Assembly (NCBI GenBank): GCA_012974315.1
Contig: JAAXQI010000070.1
Location: forward strand, 1-6,043
Direction: 5' to 3'
Length of the DNA stretch: 6,043 nucleotides
DNA from: Desulfobacterales bacterium
GTDB lineage: Bacteria; Desulfobacterota; Desulfobulbia; Desulfobulbales; BM004
In this document: positions 5,488 through 6,043 of the stretch, piece by piece
Position numbering within the stretch: the stretch's first letter is position 1
How the letters are laid out: the number at the start of each line of letters is the position of its first letter
Program-made: the position numbers and the translations under genes
Notes under the pieces: generated by a model
Databases searched by the model: none
What the model saw: only the letters and a program-made list of their open reading frames with translations
What the model was told of the DNA's origin: nothing

Positions 5488-6043
5488 CTAAAGAGTTTTC
5501 AGATGATCAATGATGGCCGAAATTTGTTCATCTTCCAAGTGCTTAAACGGCGGCATTTTTTTCCCCCCATTTACGATCTGCTTGCGCAGGTTTTTTTCAC
5601 TAGGAGGAAGCCCTGAGTAGGGGAGCTTGGGGTTGTTAAACAGGCCCAGTAAGCCGGGGCCAACTTTGGTATCTTTGCGATTGGGGTAGTGGCAAACAGA
5701 ACAGTTTGCCGCAAAAAGGTCTTTGCCTGCGGGAGCAGTTCTCGCGTTTTTCAACTTGGTAAAGATCCATTCGCCGGATCGATCAGGTAGGTTGAAAGTG
5801 CCTTTCATGACAACGCTGTTTTCTTGACAGTGTAATTGCAGTTTGGCCTTGCCATTTTCTCCCTTAAATCGATAATCAACGAATATCGTTGCTGATTTCT
5901 GCTCAATTTTAGCAATGATCACATCACCTTCGAACTCTTCGCCCCTGAATGCGCTCGGAACCGTCTGTGAGAATGAATATAATTTTCCAAAATTTGATTT
6001 CCAGATGCCTGCTACTTCGCAAATCAAATTTTCGGTGTTAGGT
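5488..6043 (-). CDS. Monoheme cytochrome c with N-terminal beta-rich domain (5' truncated by window)
   Basis: The frame is open to the window edge (residues P-N-T-E-N before the TTG at 6025-6027), so the true start and any export signal lie outside. Counting from that TTG, residues 8-90 form a strand-rich domain with GIWKSNFGKLYSF, repeated Gly turns and RSGEWIFTKL, resembling small lipocalin-like or beta-barrel domains. Residues 100-179 form a class I cytochrome c: LFAANCSVCH (Cys109, Cys112, His113), KVGPGLLGLF (121-130), the probable axial Met158 in GGKKMPPF and a final helix QISAIIDHLKTL. It should be an exported electron carrier in the periplasm. The P460-like protein encoded next could be its redox partner, since P460 enzymes pass electrons to small cytochromes c; that pairing is an inference. 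The function of the N-terminal domain is unknown. Confidence 0.87.
   Translation of the reverse strand, partial: PNTENLICEVAGIWKSNFGKLYSFSQTVPSAFRGEEFEGDVIIAKIEQKSATIFVDYRFKGENGKAKLQLHCQENSVVMKGTFNLPDRSGEWIFTKLKNARTAPAGKDLFAANCSVCHYPNRKDTKVGPGLLGLFNNPKLPYSGLPPSEKNLRKQIVNGGKKMPPFKHLEDEQISAIIDHLKTL

Overview
The window is a protein-coding stretch of bacterial chromosome with two convergent gene blocks and almost no spare DNA. The genes fit a Gram-negative, respiring or metal-metabolising bacterium: two c-type cytochromes (one P460-like), paired radical SAM proteins with SPASM-type cysteines, and a DUF2064/TIGR04282-type transferase. That set is common in Desulfobacterota (the former Deltaproteobacteria) and relatives. 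This placement is an inference from gene content, not from a marker gene. I see no RNA gene, CRISPR array, insertion sequence or attachment site.

The plus-strand block (1-2060) has three tightly packed genes. The first is the C-terminal end of a radical SAM/SPASM protein, cut by the window edge. The second is a complete radical SAM protein with its own C-terminal cysteine cluster. The third is a small nucleotide-sugar/CofC-like transferase of the 'rSAM/selenodomain-associated transferase 1' type. Spacings are 4 and 0 bases and both internal starts have a Shine-Dalgarno-like sequence, so they look like one translationally coupled operon. It may make or modify a small molecule or peptide; the substrate cannot be read from the sequence.

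The minus-strand block (6043 down to 2076) also has three genes in one direction. In transcription order they are a monoheme cytochrome c with an N-terminal beta-rich domain (5' end outside the window), a membrane-anchored cytochrome P460-like protein with a CHQCH haem site, and an 880-residue polytopic membrane protein ending in a sulfatase/alkaline-phosphatase-superfamily domain. The two cytochromes are 41 bases apart. The large gene follows after 98 bases that hold a perfect 12-base palindrome, so it may have its own control.

The two blocks meet tail to tail with only 15 bases between stop codons and no visible terminator. The points most worth checking are: an A9 tract where a one-base slip would fuse the two radical SAM proteins; an A10 tract in the P460-like gene just before its haem site; a terminator-like hairpin inside the large membrane gene; and that gene's enzyme domain, which has Ser at the nucleophile position but lacks the sulfatase signature Arg.
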